64,000 bases of DNA from Rothia halotolerans (GTDB taxonomy: Bacteria > Actinomycetota > Actinomycetes > Actinomycetales > Micrococcaceae), in NCBI RefSeq assembly GCF_004136635.1, contig NZ_NOIU01000005.1, forward strand, positions 62,001-126,000, written 5' to 3'. Positions within the stretch are counted from its first letter, which is position 1; each line of letters begins with the position of its first letter. The position numbers were made by a program, and so were the translations under genes. Shown here piece after piece: positions 24,713-35,736 of this stretch. The notes under the pieces are model-generated. The model was not told the DNA's origin, made no database searches, and was given only the letters and a program-made list of their open reading frames with translations.

Positions 24713-26173
24713 ATGTCTGAGAAGACATCCGAGGGGTCCTCAGGGCCCCGAGAGCCCGCCGGCGCCCCGGAGTTCGCCGAGGAGCAGGCCGGCTTCCACA
24801 AGGGGCTCGGGCCCCGCCAGCTGCAGATGATCGCCATCGGCGGCGCCATCGGGACGGGTCTGTTCCTGGGCGCCGGCGGCCGGCTGCGCGACGCCGGGCC
24901 CTCCCTGTTCCTGATCTACGCGGTGTGCGGCTTCGTCGGCTACCTCATCCTCCGGGCGCTGGGCGAGCTGGTGGTCCACCGGCCCTCCTCGGGCTCCTTC
25001 GTCTCCTACGCCCGCGAGTTCTTCGGCGAGAAGGCGGCCTACGTCTCGGGGTGGATGTACTGGCTGTTCTGGTCCACCACCGCGATCGTGGACGCCACCG
25101 CCATCGCGATCTACGTCAAGTGGTTCGGCCAGTACAGCGACTTCGTGGGATCGATCCCGCAGGGCGTGACGGCGTTCGCCGTCGTCGTGATCGTGGTGGC
25201 GATGAACCTGATCTCGGTCAAGGTCTTCGGCGAGATGGAGTTCTGGTTCTCGCTGATCAAGGTCGCGGCGCTCGTGATCTTCCTCGTCGTCGGCATCTTC
25301 TTCGTGATCTTCGGGACGCCCACTGGCTCCGAGACCGGCTTCTCCCTCATCTCTGACAACGGCGGGCTGCTGCCCAACGGGCTGATGCCGGCGCTGGTCA
25401 TCGTGCAGGGCGTGGTCTTCGCCTACGCGAGCATCGAGCTGGTCGGCACCGCCTCGGGAGAGACCCGCCATCCCGAGAAGGTGATCCCGCGGGCCATCAA
25501 CACCGTGATCGTGCGGATCGTGGTCTTCTACGTCGGGTCCGTGCTGCTGCTGTGCCTGCTGCTGCCGTACACGGCGTTCGACAAGGACGAGTCGCCCTTC
25601 GTCACGTTCTTCTCCTCGATCGGGGTCGACGCCGCCGGGCCGATCATGCAGCTGGTGGTCATCACCGCGGCGCTCTCCTCGCTCAACGCCGGGCTGTACT
25701 CGACCGGGCGCATCGTCCACTCGATGGCCATGGCGGGCTCGGCTCCCCGCTGGACCGGGAACCTCACCCGCTCCGGGGTGCCGTACGGCGGGATCATCCT
25801 CACGGCCGCGGTGTCCATGATCGGCGTCGTGTTGAACTTCGTGGTCCCCTCCGACGCGTTCGAGATCGTCCTGAACTTCGCCTCGCTGGGCATCATGAGC
25901 GCGTGGGTGACCATCACCCTGTGCCACCTGAAGTTCCTCTCACTGGTGAAGAAGGGACGGTACGAGCGCCCGGCCTACCGGGCGCCGCTCGCGCCGCTCA
26001 CCAACTGGATCACGCTGACCTTCCTGGCCGGGGTGGTGGTTTTAATAGCGATCGACTTCCCGGTCGGCACCTACACCCTCGCCGCGGCCCTGGTGCTCAT
26101 CCCGATCTTCGTCATCGGCTGGTTCGCGGTGCGGAGCCGCGTGCGGGAGATCGCCTCCGCGCGCGAAGGATAG
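24713..26173 (+). CDS. Amino-acid permease (APC superfamily), copy 2
   Basis: This 486-residue protein is a close paralogue of the upstream permease: the helices from HKGLGPRQLQMIAIGGAIGT through the block SIGVDAAGPIMQLVVITAAL to TYTLAAALVLIPIFVIGWF align nearly residue for residue. It lacks the long acidic tail of copy 1. The ATG at 24713 has AGAAGG six bases upstream and gives MSEKTSEG; a GTG at 24698 is less likely. The pair arose by tandem duplication; differences cluster in the N-terminus and in the loops, so substrate range may have split. Confidence 0.9.
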   Translation: MSEKTSEGSSGPREPAGAPEFAEEQAGFHKGLGPRQLQMIAIGGAIGTGLFLGAGGRLRDAGPSLFLIYAVCGFVGYLILRALGELVVHRPSSGSFVSYAREFFGEKAAYVSGWMYWLFWSTTAIVDATAIAIYVKWFGQYSDFVGSIPQGVTAFAVVVIVVAMNLISVKVFGEMEFWFSLIKVAALVIFLVVGIFFVIFGTPTGSETGFSLISDNGGLLPNGLMPALVIVQGVVFAYASIELVGTASGETRHPEKVIPRAINTVIVRIVVFYVGSVLLLCLLLPYTAFDKDESPFVTFFSSIGVDAAGPIMQLVVITAALSSLNAGLYSTGRIVHSMAMAGSAPRWTGNLTRSGVPYGGIILTAAVSMIGVVLNFVVPSDAFEIVLNFASLGIMSAWVTITLCHLKFLSLVKKGRYERPAYRAPLAPLTNWITLTFLAGVVVLIAIDFPVGTYTLAAALVLIPIFVIGWFAVRSRVREIASAREG

Positions 26174-26197
26174 CGTTTCCACTAGTCATACGGTCTA

Positions 26198-26233
26198 GCG
26201 CCCGGCCGGCCCCGTGAGGGGCCGGCCGGGCGC
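26198..26233 (+). terminator. Terminator after permease copy 2
   Basis: A perfect 16-bp stem (GCGCCCGGCCGGCCCC and complement) with GTGA loop lies 25 bases after the stop codon, followed by CCTTCG. It ends the ilvD-to-permease region. Confidence 0.85.
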
Positions 26234-26336
26234 CTTCGTGCTGGGTCGTCTCCGTCACACCATGGTCGCGTTCTGTGCACAGGGAGGGTGAAGGCCTGGA
26301 ACTTCCTGAGTCACGGTGATATATATCTTTCGGATG

Positions 26337-26356
26337 GGTCACGTAATTTCGTGACC
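26337..26356 (+). promoter_or_regulatory. Inverted repeat upstream of the CAP-protein gene
   Basis: GGTCACG (26337-26343), six A/T-rich bases TAATTT and CGTGACC (26350-26356) form a perfect 7-bp inverted repeat 90 bases before the start. The surrounding 26318-26360 is unusually AT-rich (ATATATAT), as expected of a promoter. It is a plausible regulator site; the regulator is unknown. Confidence 0.5.
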
Positions 26357-26445
26357 TGATCGTGATCTTCTTCCCCGGATCTCTGGGCCCCGCGCCTCCG
26401 CGCGCCGGGGTCATCTATTACTCGCACCGACATTGGAGACCTTGA

Positions 26446-27537
26446 GTGGAGCAGACAACGCAAATGGAACAGGGGAACGGCTGGTCGGTCCTGGGGCGGC
26501 GCTACGTCCCCCGGCACATCGCACCGGCGGCGCGCGGAGGGGGGATCGGCCGGAAGGTCGGCGCCGGAGCGCTGGTGGCGGCTCTGGCGGCGGGAGGGAT
26601 CTCCGCCGGCCAGATCGCCGCCGCTCCGGGGGCGCAGGCGGCTCAGGGAGACATCGTGCAGGTCAGCGCGGCCAAGCGCACGGCCGACATGCAGCGCATG
26701 CTCACCCTGATCAACCAGTACCGGGCCTCGCTGGGCCTCAACCCGGTCAAGTTCTCGAACCAGCTCTCGGGCATCGTCCAGGAGCACTCGAACCGCCAGG
26801 TGGCCGAGGAGCGCTTCTACCACTCCTCCTCCTTCATGACCGACGCCCGCGCCGGCCAGTGGACGCACACCAACGAGATCATCGCCCTGTCCTACCAGGA
26901 CAGCGTGGACCAGCTCGTCAGCTGGTGGAAGACCTCCCCGGCCCACAACGCCGCCCTGACCAGCCCGAAGGCGCAGGTGATCGGCATCGGCCTCACCTAC
27001 GCCGACGGCAGCCTCCAGAACACCGGGCAGGCCTGGCGGATCCTGTCCACCGTGAACCTCTACGGCTACGCCAACGGCGGGGCCCCCGCGGACACCTCCG
27101 CCACGGTCAACGGCACGCCCTCCGGCGGCACCGGACAGGCGCCTTCCGGCAACACCGGGCTGGCGCCCTCCGGCAACACCACCGGCTACACCCTGCGCGG
27201 CGCGATCGGCTCCCGCTACTTCTCCGACGGCGGCTCCGCCTTCTTCGGCCAGCCGATCATGAACGAGGCCCCCGCCACCGGCGGCGGCCAGTACCAGATC
27301 TTCGACAAGGCGGGGAAGCGCACCAAGATGATCTGGTCGCAGGCCACCGGCGCGCACGCCATCCGGGAGTTCGGCGCCATCGGCTTCGAGTGGTCGATCC
27401 GCGGCTACGAGCGCGGCTACGGGTACCCGCTGACCAGCGAGTACCAGGTGGGCAACGAGATGCGCCAGGACTTCGCCAACGGGTACACGATCACCTGGAA
27501 CATGAACAACGGCGCCCTGCGGGTCCTGCGCTGGTAG
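26446..27537 (+). CDS. Secreted CAP-domain (SCP/PR1) protein with C-terminal LGFP-type repeats
   Basis: The 363-residue protein has a long basic N-terminus (residues 1-45), a hydrophobic signal segment (VGAGALVAALAAGGISAG) and an Ala-x-Ala region near AQAAQ (about residue 65), so it is exported. Residues 80-205 form a CAP domain (MLTLINQYRASLGLNPV, SNRQVAEERFYHSS, HTNEIIA, VSWWKTSPAHNAAL). A Gly/Ser/Thr linker with PSGGTGQAPSGN repeats follows, then about 130 residues with GSRYFSDGGSAFFGQPIMNE and AIGFEWSIRGYERGYGYPLT that resemble LGFP cell-wall-binding repeats. GTG start with GGAGA upstream. Function unknown; extracellular. Confidence 0.8.
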   Translation: MEQTTQMEQGNGWSVLGRRYVPRHIAPAARGGGIGRKVGAGALVAALAAGGISAGQIAAAPGAQAAQGDIVQVSAAKRTADMQRMLTLINQYRASLGLNPVKFSNQLSGIVQEHSNRQVAEERFYHSSSFMTDARAGQWTHTNEIIALSYQDSVDQLVSWWKTSPAHNAALTSPKAQVIGIGLTYADGSLQNTGQAWRILSTVNLYGYANGGAPADTSATVNGTPSGGTGQAPSGNTGLAPSGNTTGYTLRGAIGSRYFSDGGSAFFGQPIMNEAPATGGGQYQIFDKAGKRTKMIWSQATGAHAIREFGAIGFEWSIRGYERGYGYPLTSEYQVGNEMRQDFANGYTITWNMNNGALRVLRW

Positions 27538-27555
27538 GCGCCTGACGGAGCGACG

Positions 27556-27596
27556 GGCGGGGCCCGGGACGGCGGAACGCCGGCCCGGGCCCCGCC
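27556..27596 (+). terminator. Terminator after the CAP-protein gene
   Basis: A 13-bp stem (GGCGGGGCCCGGG with CCCGGGCCCCGCC) encloses a second short stem (CGGCG/CGCCG). It starts 19 bases after the stop codon. Confidence 0.8.
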
Positions 27597-27709
27597 GCGT
27601 CCGCCCTCCCCGCCAGCCCTGTGGAGAACTCGTGACGGGTTCCGAAGCAGTGTCCACAATCGACTGCCGGTCCTGCGGGCTCACCCCCGGCCCCGCGACA
27701 GTGGGAGCC

Positions 27710-28735
27710 ATGGACGCGATGGATGGGCCCGCACACGGCACGGGCGAGGGCGGCCTCGGGCCGGCGGAGGCCGGGGACCCGATGGACCTCATGGCCTCGG
27801 CGCGCGATGCCCTCGCCGGAGAGACCGTGGCAGGGAGGGCCGTGCGGCCCGGCCGGTCCCGCGGCGTCGGGACGGGGGAATTCGTGCCGGATGCGGGCGA
27901 GCCGGCCCGCGAGCCGTGGGAGGAGGCCGCGGCGCTGGCCCGCGCCCTGCCGGGCAGCGTCGTGAACTCCGTGACGGCGGCCCAGATGTACGGGATGCGG
28001 CTGCCGGAGTGGCTGCGCGCCCACCGGACGATCCACCTGAACCGGGGCCCGGGCCACAGCCGGGTCCGCCGGGCGGGCGTCATCAGCCGTCAGTGCGCCT
28101 ACGACGGGCAGGACGTGGTGCGGGTGGCCGGCATCTCCATCACCTCGCCCCTGCGCACGGTGCTGGACCTGGCCGACCTCCTGGAGCACGAGGAGCTGGT
28201 CTGCGTGCTGGACGGCCTGTTCGAGCAGCGCGGGAGGGCCGGGGACGGCAGGGCGGGGGAGGGGAGCGCGCCCATCCGGCCCCGGCCGGTGAGCAGGGCC
28301 GAGCTGTTCGAGTTCCGGCGCACCCACCGGCGGATCCGGGGCATCAGGGCCTTCGACGCCGCCATGCGCCGGGCCCGGGCAGGCGCCGCCTCGCCGGTGC
28401 ACACCCGTCTGCGGCTCGCCTGCGAGGACTACGGGATCAAGGGGCTGCACGCGGGGGCCACGATCCGCAACGCCTACGGCGAGATCGTCTTCCGCTCCGA
28501 CCTGGCCGAGATGTCCGCCGGGGTCAGCATCCAGGTGCGGCACCCGCGCGCCGGGGAGGCACGGCAGCGCCAGCGGGACCAGCGGCGCCGGCGGCGCACG
28601 GAGCACATGGGGTGGGCGGAGGTCGTGGTGGGGCCGGAGGAGCTCGAGCGCACGCACCGGATCGGCACGGCCGACGTCCCGCACGCCGTGATCCTGATCC
28701 GCCGGGCCATCACGCAGCAGCGGCTGCGGCCCTGA
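27710..28735 (+). CDS. AbiEi / DUF559-like protein with altered nuclease motif
   Basis: The 341-residue protein follows the plan of actinobacterial AbiEi-antitoxin-like/DUF559 proteins: SVVNSVTAAQMYGMRLPEWL (winged-helix-like part), VVRVAGISITSPLRTVLDLADLLEHEELVCVLDGL, the RRIRGIRAFDAAMRRARAG and SPVHTRLRLACEDYGI segments. In the family the C-terminus holds a Vsr-like nuclease core with a motif like V-x-V-E-Y-D-G. Here the equivalent place reads AEMSAGVSIQVRHPRAG, with no acidic Glu/Asp pair, so catalysis is doubtful. ATG 27710 (GGGAG upstream) is preferred to 27632. The protein is a single gene after a terminator. Confidence 0.6.
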   Translation: MDAMDGPAHGTGEGGLGPAEAGDPMDLMASARDALAGETVAGRAVRPGRSRGVGTGEFVPDAGEPAREPWEEAAALARALPGSVVNSVTAAQMYGMRLPEWLRAHRTIHLNRGPGHSRVRRAGVISRQCAYDGQDVVRVAGISITSPLRTVLDLADLLEHEELVCVLDGLFEQRGRAGDGRAGEGSAPIRPRPVSRAELFEFRRTHRRIRGIRAFDAAMRRARAGAASPVHTRLRLACEDYGIKGLHAGATIRNAYGEIVFRSDLAEMSAGVSIQVRHPRAGEARQRQRDQRRRRRTEHMGWAEVVVGPEELERTHRIGTADVPHAVILIRRAITQQRLRP

Positions 28736-28799
28736 AGCCCGCGGCCCGGACGCGCGGGGAGCTCGTCCGGACCGCGGGGCAGGGCGCCGCCGGACGGAC

Positions 28800-29327
28800 C
28801 TACGCCCGGCGCTGGCGCTTCGAGGAGATGACCCCGGTGTTGAAGCCCGAGAGGTGCAGCCCGCCGTGGAAGCGCGCGTGCTCGATCTTGATGCACCGGT
28901 CCATGACCAGGTTCAGCCCCGCCTCCTCGGCGATCGCCGCGGCCTCCTCGTTCCAGGAGCCCAGCTGCAGCCACAGGGTCTTCGCCCCCGCGGCCACCGC
29001 CTCGCGCGCCACGTCGGGAAGGTCCTCGTGCCGGCGGAAGACGTCGACGACGTCGGGTGCCTCGGGGAGCTCCTCCAGCGAGGTGTAGACCTTCTGTCCC
29101 AGCACCTCCTTGCCTTTCGCCGCCAGGATGGGGTTGACGAAGTACACGGTGTACGGCGAGCTGGAGAGCAGGTAGGTGGACACGAAGTAGGAGGCGCGTG
29201 CGGGCTTGTCGGACATGCCCACGATCGCCACGGTCCGGGTGTTGTGCAGGATGTTCAGCCGCTCCGGGGCGGAGGGGCCCGTCCAGGTGCGCACGGGCTG
29301 CGGCTGCTGCGGGTTGGCCTCGGCCAT
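28800..29327 (-). CDS. CoA-binding (YccU-like) protein
   Basis: The 175-residue protein has a Rossmann-like CoA-binding domain: NTRTVAIVGMSDKPARAS, VYFVNPILAAKGKEVLGQKVY, the PDVVDVFRRHEDLP segment, GAKTLWLQLGSWNEEAA and LNLVMDRCIKIEHAR. These are the landmarks of the YccU/YneT family, which binds CoA in crystal structures but has no proven enzymatic role. Its ATG is two bases after the metY stop and its ribosome site (GGGAGG) lies inside the end of metY, so the two are translated together. A link to sulfur or CoA metabolism is inferred only from this. Confidence 0.88.
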   Translation of the reverse strand: MAEANPQQPQPVRTWTGPSAPERLNILHNTRTVAIVGMSDKPARASYFVSTYLLSSSPYTVYFVNPILAAKGKEVLGQKVYTSLEELPEAPDVVDVFRRHEDLPDVAREAVAAGAKTLWLQLGSWNEEAAAIAEEAGLNLVMDRCIKIEHARFHGGLHLSGFNTGVISSKRQRRA

Positions 29328-29329
29328 CT

Positions 29330-30799
29330 CTAGCCCTCCCTCTGATCGGTGGATACGCAGCAGGCGGCGTTCATCGCCGTCCCGCCGCCGTCGACCGCGG
29401 CGTTGCCCTCGGCCGCGGAGCCGGGGGAGGCCGCACCGGCGCCCGAGGACACGGCGTCCTCGGCCGGGGCCCCCGTGACGGGCTCGCCCGCCCGGTCGAG
29501 CCCGGTGGCGGCGGCCAGCGCCTGGTCCAGGTCCCACAGGATGTCCTCGGGGTCCTCCAGGCCCACCGAGATGCGGATCAGGTCCTCGCCGACCCCGCCC
29601 GCCGCGAGCTGCTCGGGCGTGAGCTGCTGGTGCGTGGTCGAGGCCGGGTGCAGCACCAGGGTGCGGGCGTCGCCGATGTTGGCCAGATGGCTGGCCAGCT
29701 GGAGCGACTCGATGAATCGCTCGCCGACCGCCCGGGCCGAGAGCTCCCCGGTCCCCGCCACGCCGAAGCTGAACACCGAGCCGACGCCCAGCGGCAGGTA
29801 CTTCCGCCCGCGCTCGTAGTGCGGGTGGTCGGCCAGGCCCGCGTGGTTGACGTACGCGATGCGCGGGTCCGACACGAGCCAGGAGACGACCTCCGAGGCG
29901 TTGGCCAGATGCGCGTCCATGCGCTGGGGCAGGGTCTCCACGCCCTGCAGCAGCTGGAACGCCGACTGCGCCGCGAGTGAGGGCCCGATGTCGCGCAGCT
30001 GCTCCGAGCGCAGCTTGGTCAGGAACCCGTACTCGCCGAAGTTCCCCCACCAGGAGACCCCGTTGTAGGAGGGGACCGGCTCGGTCATCGAGGGGAAGTT
30101 GCCGTTGCCCCAGTCGAAGCGGCCGGACTCAACGACGACGCCGCCCAGCGTCGTCCCGTGCCCGCCGAGGAACTTCGTCGCCGAGTGGATCACGATGTCC
30201 GCGCCGTGCTCGAGCGGCCGGACGAGGTACGGCGTCGAGATGGTCGCGTCGACCACCAGCGGGATGCCGGCCTCGTGGGCGACCTCGGCCAGCCCCTCGA
30301 GGTCGGCCACCTGGCACGCCGGGTTGGAGACGGCCTCGGTGTAGATCGCCTTGGTGTTGGGCCGCAGCGCGTCCTTGAAGGCCTGGGCGTCCATCGAGTC
30401 GATGAACGTGGTCTCCACGCCGAAGCGGCGCAGGGTCACGTCCAGCTGCGTCACGGTGCCGCCGTAGAGCTGGGCGGAGGAGACGATGTGGTCCCCCGCC
30501 TGGGTCAGCGCGGCGAAGGTGATGAACTCCGCGGCCATGCCGGAGGCGGTGGCGACGGCGCCGATGCCGCCCTCCAGGGACGCCACGCGCTCCTCGAAGG
30601 CGGAGACGGTGGGGTTGCCCAGGCGGGAGTAGATGTTGCCGTACTTCTGCAGGGCGAAGAGGTTGGCGGCGTCGTCGGCGTCCTTGAAGACGAACGACGT
30701 GCTCTGGTAGATCGGCACCGCGCGGGCCCCGTGCTCGGAGTCGGGGGTTCCGCCCGCGTGCAGCGCCCGGGTGCGGAATCCGAAGGTGTGTTCAGCCAT
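29330..30799 (-). CDS. metY: O-acetylhomoserine sulfhydrylase (aminocarboxypropyltransferase)
   Basis: This PLP enzyme makes homocysteine from O-acetylhomoserine and sulfide. The 489-residue protein begins FGFRTRALHAGGTPDSEHGA, has YSRLGNPTVSAFEERVASLEGG, the cofactor Asp in VVDATISTPYLVRP and the PLP lysine in HSATKFLGGHG (near residue 215). The family normally ends near residue 440; here about 50 extra residues of Ala/Gly/Ser-rich sequence follow, ending NAACCVSTDQREG with two adjacent Cys. The start at 30799 fits the family. Transcribed with the downstream CoA-binding gene; the gap to xdhC is 73 bases on the same strand. Confidence 0.93.
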   Translation of the reverse strand: MAEHTFGFRTRALHAGGTPDSEHGARAVPIYQSTSFVFKDADDAANLFALQKYGNIYSRLGNPTVSAFEERVASLEGGIGAVATASGMAAEFITFAALTQAGDHIVSSAQLYGGTVTQLDVTLRRFGVETTFIDSMDAQAFKDALRPNTKAIYTEAVSNPACQVADLEGLAEVAHEAGIPLVVDATISTPYLVRPLEHGADIVIHSATKFLGGHGTTLGGVVVESGRFDWGNGNFPSMTEPVPSYNGVSWWGNFGEYGFLTKLRSEQLRDIGPSLAAQSAFQLLQGVETLPQRMDAHLANASEVVSWLVSDPRIAYVNHAGLADHPHYERGRKYLPLGVGSVFSFGVAGTGELSARAVGERFIESLQLASHLANIGDARTLVLHPASTTHQQLTPEQLAAGGVGEDLIRISVGLEDPEDILWDLDQALAAATGLDRAGEPVTGAPAEDAVSSGAGAASPGSAAEGNAAVDGGGTAMNAACCVSTDQREG

Positions 30800-30872
30800 G
30801 TGGATCCTTCAAGATCAGGGGATGGTCCACCTCTTATGGTCGGTCGGCGCGGTGCCGGGGCGCAACTGCTCG

Positions 30873-31828
30873 TCATGTTTCGGGCGGGCCGGCCCCGGGG
30901 GCTCCGGTCCGTGCCGTGTGCGGCGTCGCGCCGGGGGCCTCGGTCCCGCCCGCGTGCGGCTTCACGCCGGGGGCCTCGGTCCGTCCCGCGTGCGGTGTCG
31001 CGCCCGGAGCCTCGGCCGGGTCCGCGCCCCGCCTCGCGCCGTGGGTCTGCTCGGCCAGCTCCGCCGCCACGCTGAGGGCGATGACGGCGGGAGACTTGCC
31101 GGTGACGCCGGGGATCCCGATGGGGCAGGCGATGCGTGAGACGGCGGCGTCGTCGTGCCCCAGCTCGCGGAGCCTCTTGCGGAAGCGGGCCCACTTGGCG
31201 GAGGAGCCGATCAGGCCGAGCGTCCCCAGATCATCCCGGCGCAGGGCGGCGTCGCACAGGACGAGGTCCTCGGAGTGGTCATGGGACATGATCCGCACGT
31301 GGCTGCCCGCCGGGAGCTCCGCCAGGAGGGTCTCCGGGGCCGGGGCGTGGTGCACGCGGATGCTCGCGGGGCCCTCGAGCTCGGCGAGGGGCCGGGCGGA
31401 CTCGACGGCGCTGCCCCGGCTGTCCGCCACGTGCACGGTGAGCGGCAGCCGCGAGAGGGCCCGGACCAGCTCGAGGCCCACGTGCCCTGCGCCGAAGATC
31501 GCGACGACGGGCGGCGCCTCGACGGGCTCGAGCAGCACCGAGACCTCCCCGCCGCAGCACTGCTGGCCGTAGCGGGTGCGGGCGTGCTCGCTGAGCGGGA
31601 TCTCCAGGGAGAGCGGCTCGGCAGCGCCCTCCCGGAGCATCCGGCGCGCCCGGTCCATCACGGTGGCCTCGAGGTTCCCGCCGCCGATGGTGTCCCACGA
31701 GCCTCGGGAGGAGACGACCATCTTGGCGCCGGCCGCCCGGGGCGCGTGCCCGCGGACCCTCGTCAGGGTCACCAGAACGGCCGGGACGCCCTCCTCGTGC
31801 AGACGCTGGAGAGCGGTCAGCCACTCCA

Positions 31829-31829
<1 letters not shown>
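30873..31829 (-). CDS. xdhC: XdhC-type xanthine dehydrogenase maturation factor
   Basis: The 318-residue protein delivers or protects the sulfurated molybdenum cofactor for XDH. The N-terminal XdhC/CoxI domain has VLVTLTRVRGHAPRAAGAKM and the RYGQQCCGGEVSVLLE motif; the C-terminal Rossmann domain has VVAIFGAGHVGLELV (near residue 110) and a late RIACPIGIPGVTGKSPAVIA. The last 50 residues are four copies of a 12-residue Pro/Gly/Ala unit coded by a 36-base tandem repeat. Its ATG overlaps the xdhB stop by one base (TGATG). Maturation factor position at the end of the xdh operon is standard. Confidence 0.92.
30892..31035 (-). repeat. 36-base tandem repeat coding the XdhC tail
   Basis: Four units of exactly 36 bases start at 30892, 30928, 30964 and 31000. 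The middle two are nearly identical, the last is diverged. They code for units like EAPGATPHAGRT. Because the unit is a multiple of three, copy number can vary without a frameshift. Confidence 0.9.
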
Positions 31830-34266
<2,437 letters not shown>

Positions 34267-34270
<4 letters not shown>

Positions 34271-35736
34271 CGGCTCGCTCCCACGTGCTCGGAGGGTCGG
34301 TGCTGGGCGAAGAAGCGCATCATGGACTGCTCGAGCATCGCCGAGCGGTAGCGGGCGCTCGCCCGGTGGTCGTCCATCGGGGTGCTCTCCGAGGTCATGG
34401 CGACGGAGGCCTCGCGCGCCGTCTCCTCCGTCCACGGGCGGTCCAGCAGGGCCTCCTCTGCGGCACGGGCCCGCAGGGGAGTGGCCGCGACGCCGCCCAG
34501 GCCGATGCGGACCGAAGAGATCCTGCCCTCCTCGAGCTGCAGGGCGAAGGCGGTGGAGACCGAGGAGATGTCGTCGAACCGGCGTTTGGCGACCTTGTAG
34601 AAGGCCGTGGTCTCCGCCAGCGGGAGCGGGATGCGCACGGCACGGAGGAACTCGCCCTCCCGCCGGACCGTCCGGCGGTACCCGGTGAAGTACTCGGAGA
34701 GGGGCACGGTGCGCTCGCCGGAGGCGGAGAACAGGACCAGCGAGGCGTCCAGGGCCAGCAGCACGGGGGCCGAGTCCCCGATCGGCGATCCGGTGCCCAG
34801 GTTCCCGCCGAGGGTGGCACTGTTGCGCACCAGCCGGGAGGCGAACTGCGGGAAGAGCTGCGCGAGCAGGGGGATCCTGCCCGCCAGGGAGCGCTCCAGC
34901 TCCGAGAGAGTCATGGCGGCGCCGAGCTCCACGTGGTCCTCGGCGAACCGGAGGGAGCGGAGCTCCTCGAGGTGGTCGATGGCCAGCAGCAGCCGCGGCC
35001 GGGTGTGCCGGATGTTCACCTCGACGCCGACGTCGGTGGCCCCGGCCAGCAGCGTGGCATCCGGGTGCTCGGCGTAGCGCTCGGCGAGCTCCTCGACGGT
35101 GGCGGGGCGGAGGAAGGTCGACGCCGTGGTGCGCACCTCGGTGCGCCGGGCGGGCGGGGCCGCGAGGGCCTGGCGCTCGAGCAGGGGGTCCTCCGGCTCG
35201 GGGATGCCCAGGGCGTAGGCGGCGTCCTTGATGGGTCGGTAGCCGGTGCAGCGGCAGAGGTTGCCGCTGAGGGCGTGGAGGTCGAAGCCGTTCTCCCCCA
35301 TCTCCGCCTCCTTCTCCGCGGCGGGGAGGGGAGCGCGTTCGGGGCGGTAGTACTCGGCGGCCATGGAGCAGACGAAGCCGGGGGTGCAGAAGCCGCACTG
35401 CGAGCCCCCGCGCTCGGCCATCTCGCGCTGGACGGGGTGCAGGTCCTCCGTGGTGCAGGGACCGGGGGCGGAGCCGAGGCCCTCGGAGGTCACCAGCTCC
35501 TGCCCGTCGAGCGCCAGCGCCGGCGTCAGGCAGGCGTTGACGGAGGTCCAGCGTGAGCCGCCGCGCCCGTCGGGGCGGGCCACGAGGACGGCACAGGCCC
35601 CGCACTCACCCTCCGCGCAGCCTTCCTTGGCGCCGGTGAGCCCCAGGCCGCGCAGCCAGTCCAACAGGTTGAGGTGCACGGGCACGTCGTCGTCGACCCG
35701 TGGCTGCCCGTTGACGGTTATCTGGAATGACCCCAT
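34267..35736 (-). CDS. xdhA: Xanthine dehydrogenase, iron-sulfur/FAD small subunit
   Basis: The 489-residue subunit passes electrons from the molybdenum site to FAD. The plant-type [2Fe-2S] cluster ligands lie in EGCAEGECGACAVL (Cys40, 45, 48) and the second cluster in GSQCGFCTPGFV and NLCRCTGYRPI. The FAD domain has DATLLAGATDVGVEVN, RNSATLGGNLGTGSPIGDS and the C-terminal CO-dehydrogenase flavoprotein region. I chose the ATG at 35736 (AAGGAGG eight bases upstream), not the 31-residue longer frame to 35829. Gene order xdhA-xdhB-xdhC with overlaps of four and one bases is a classical operon. Confidence 0.94.
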
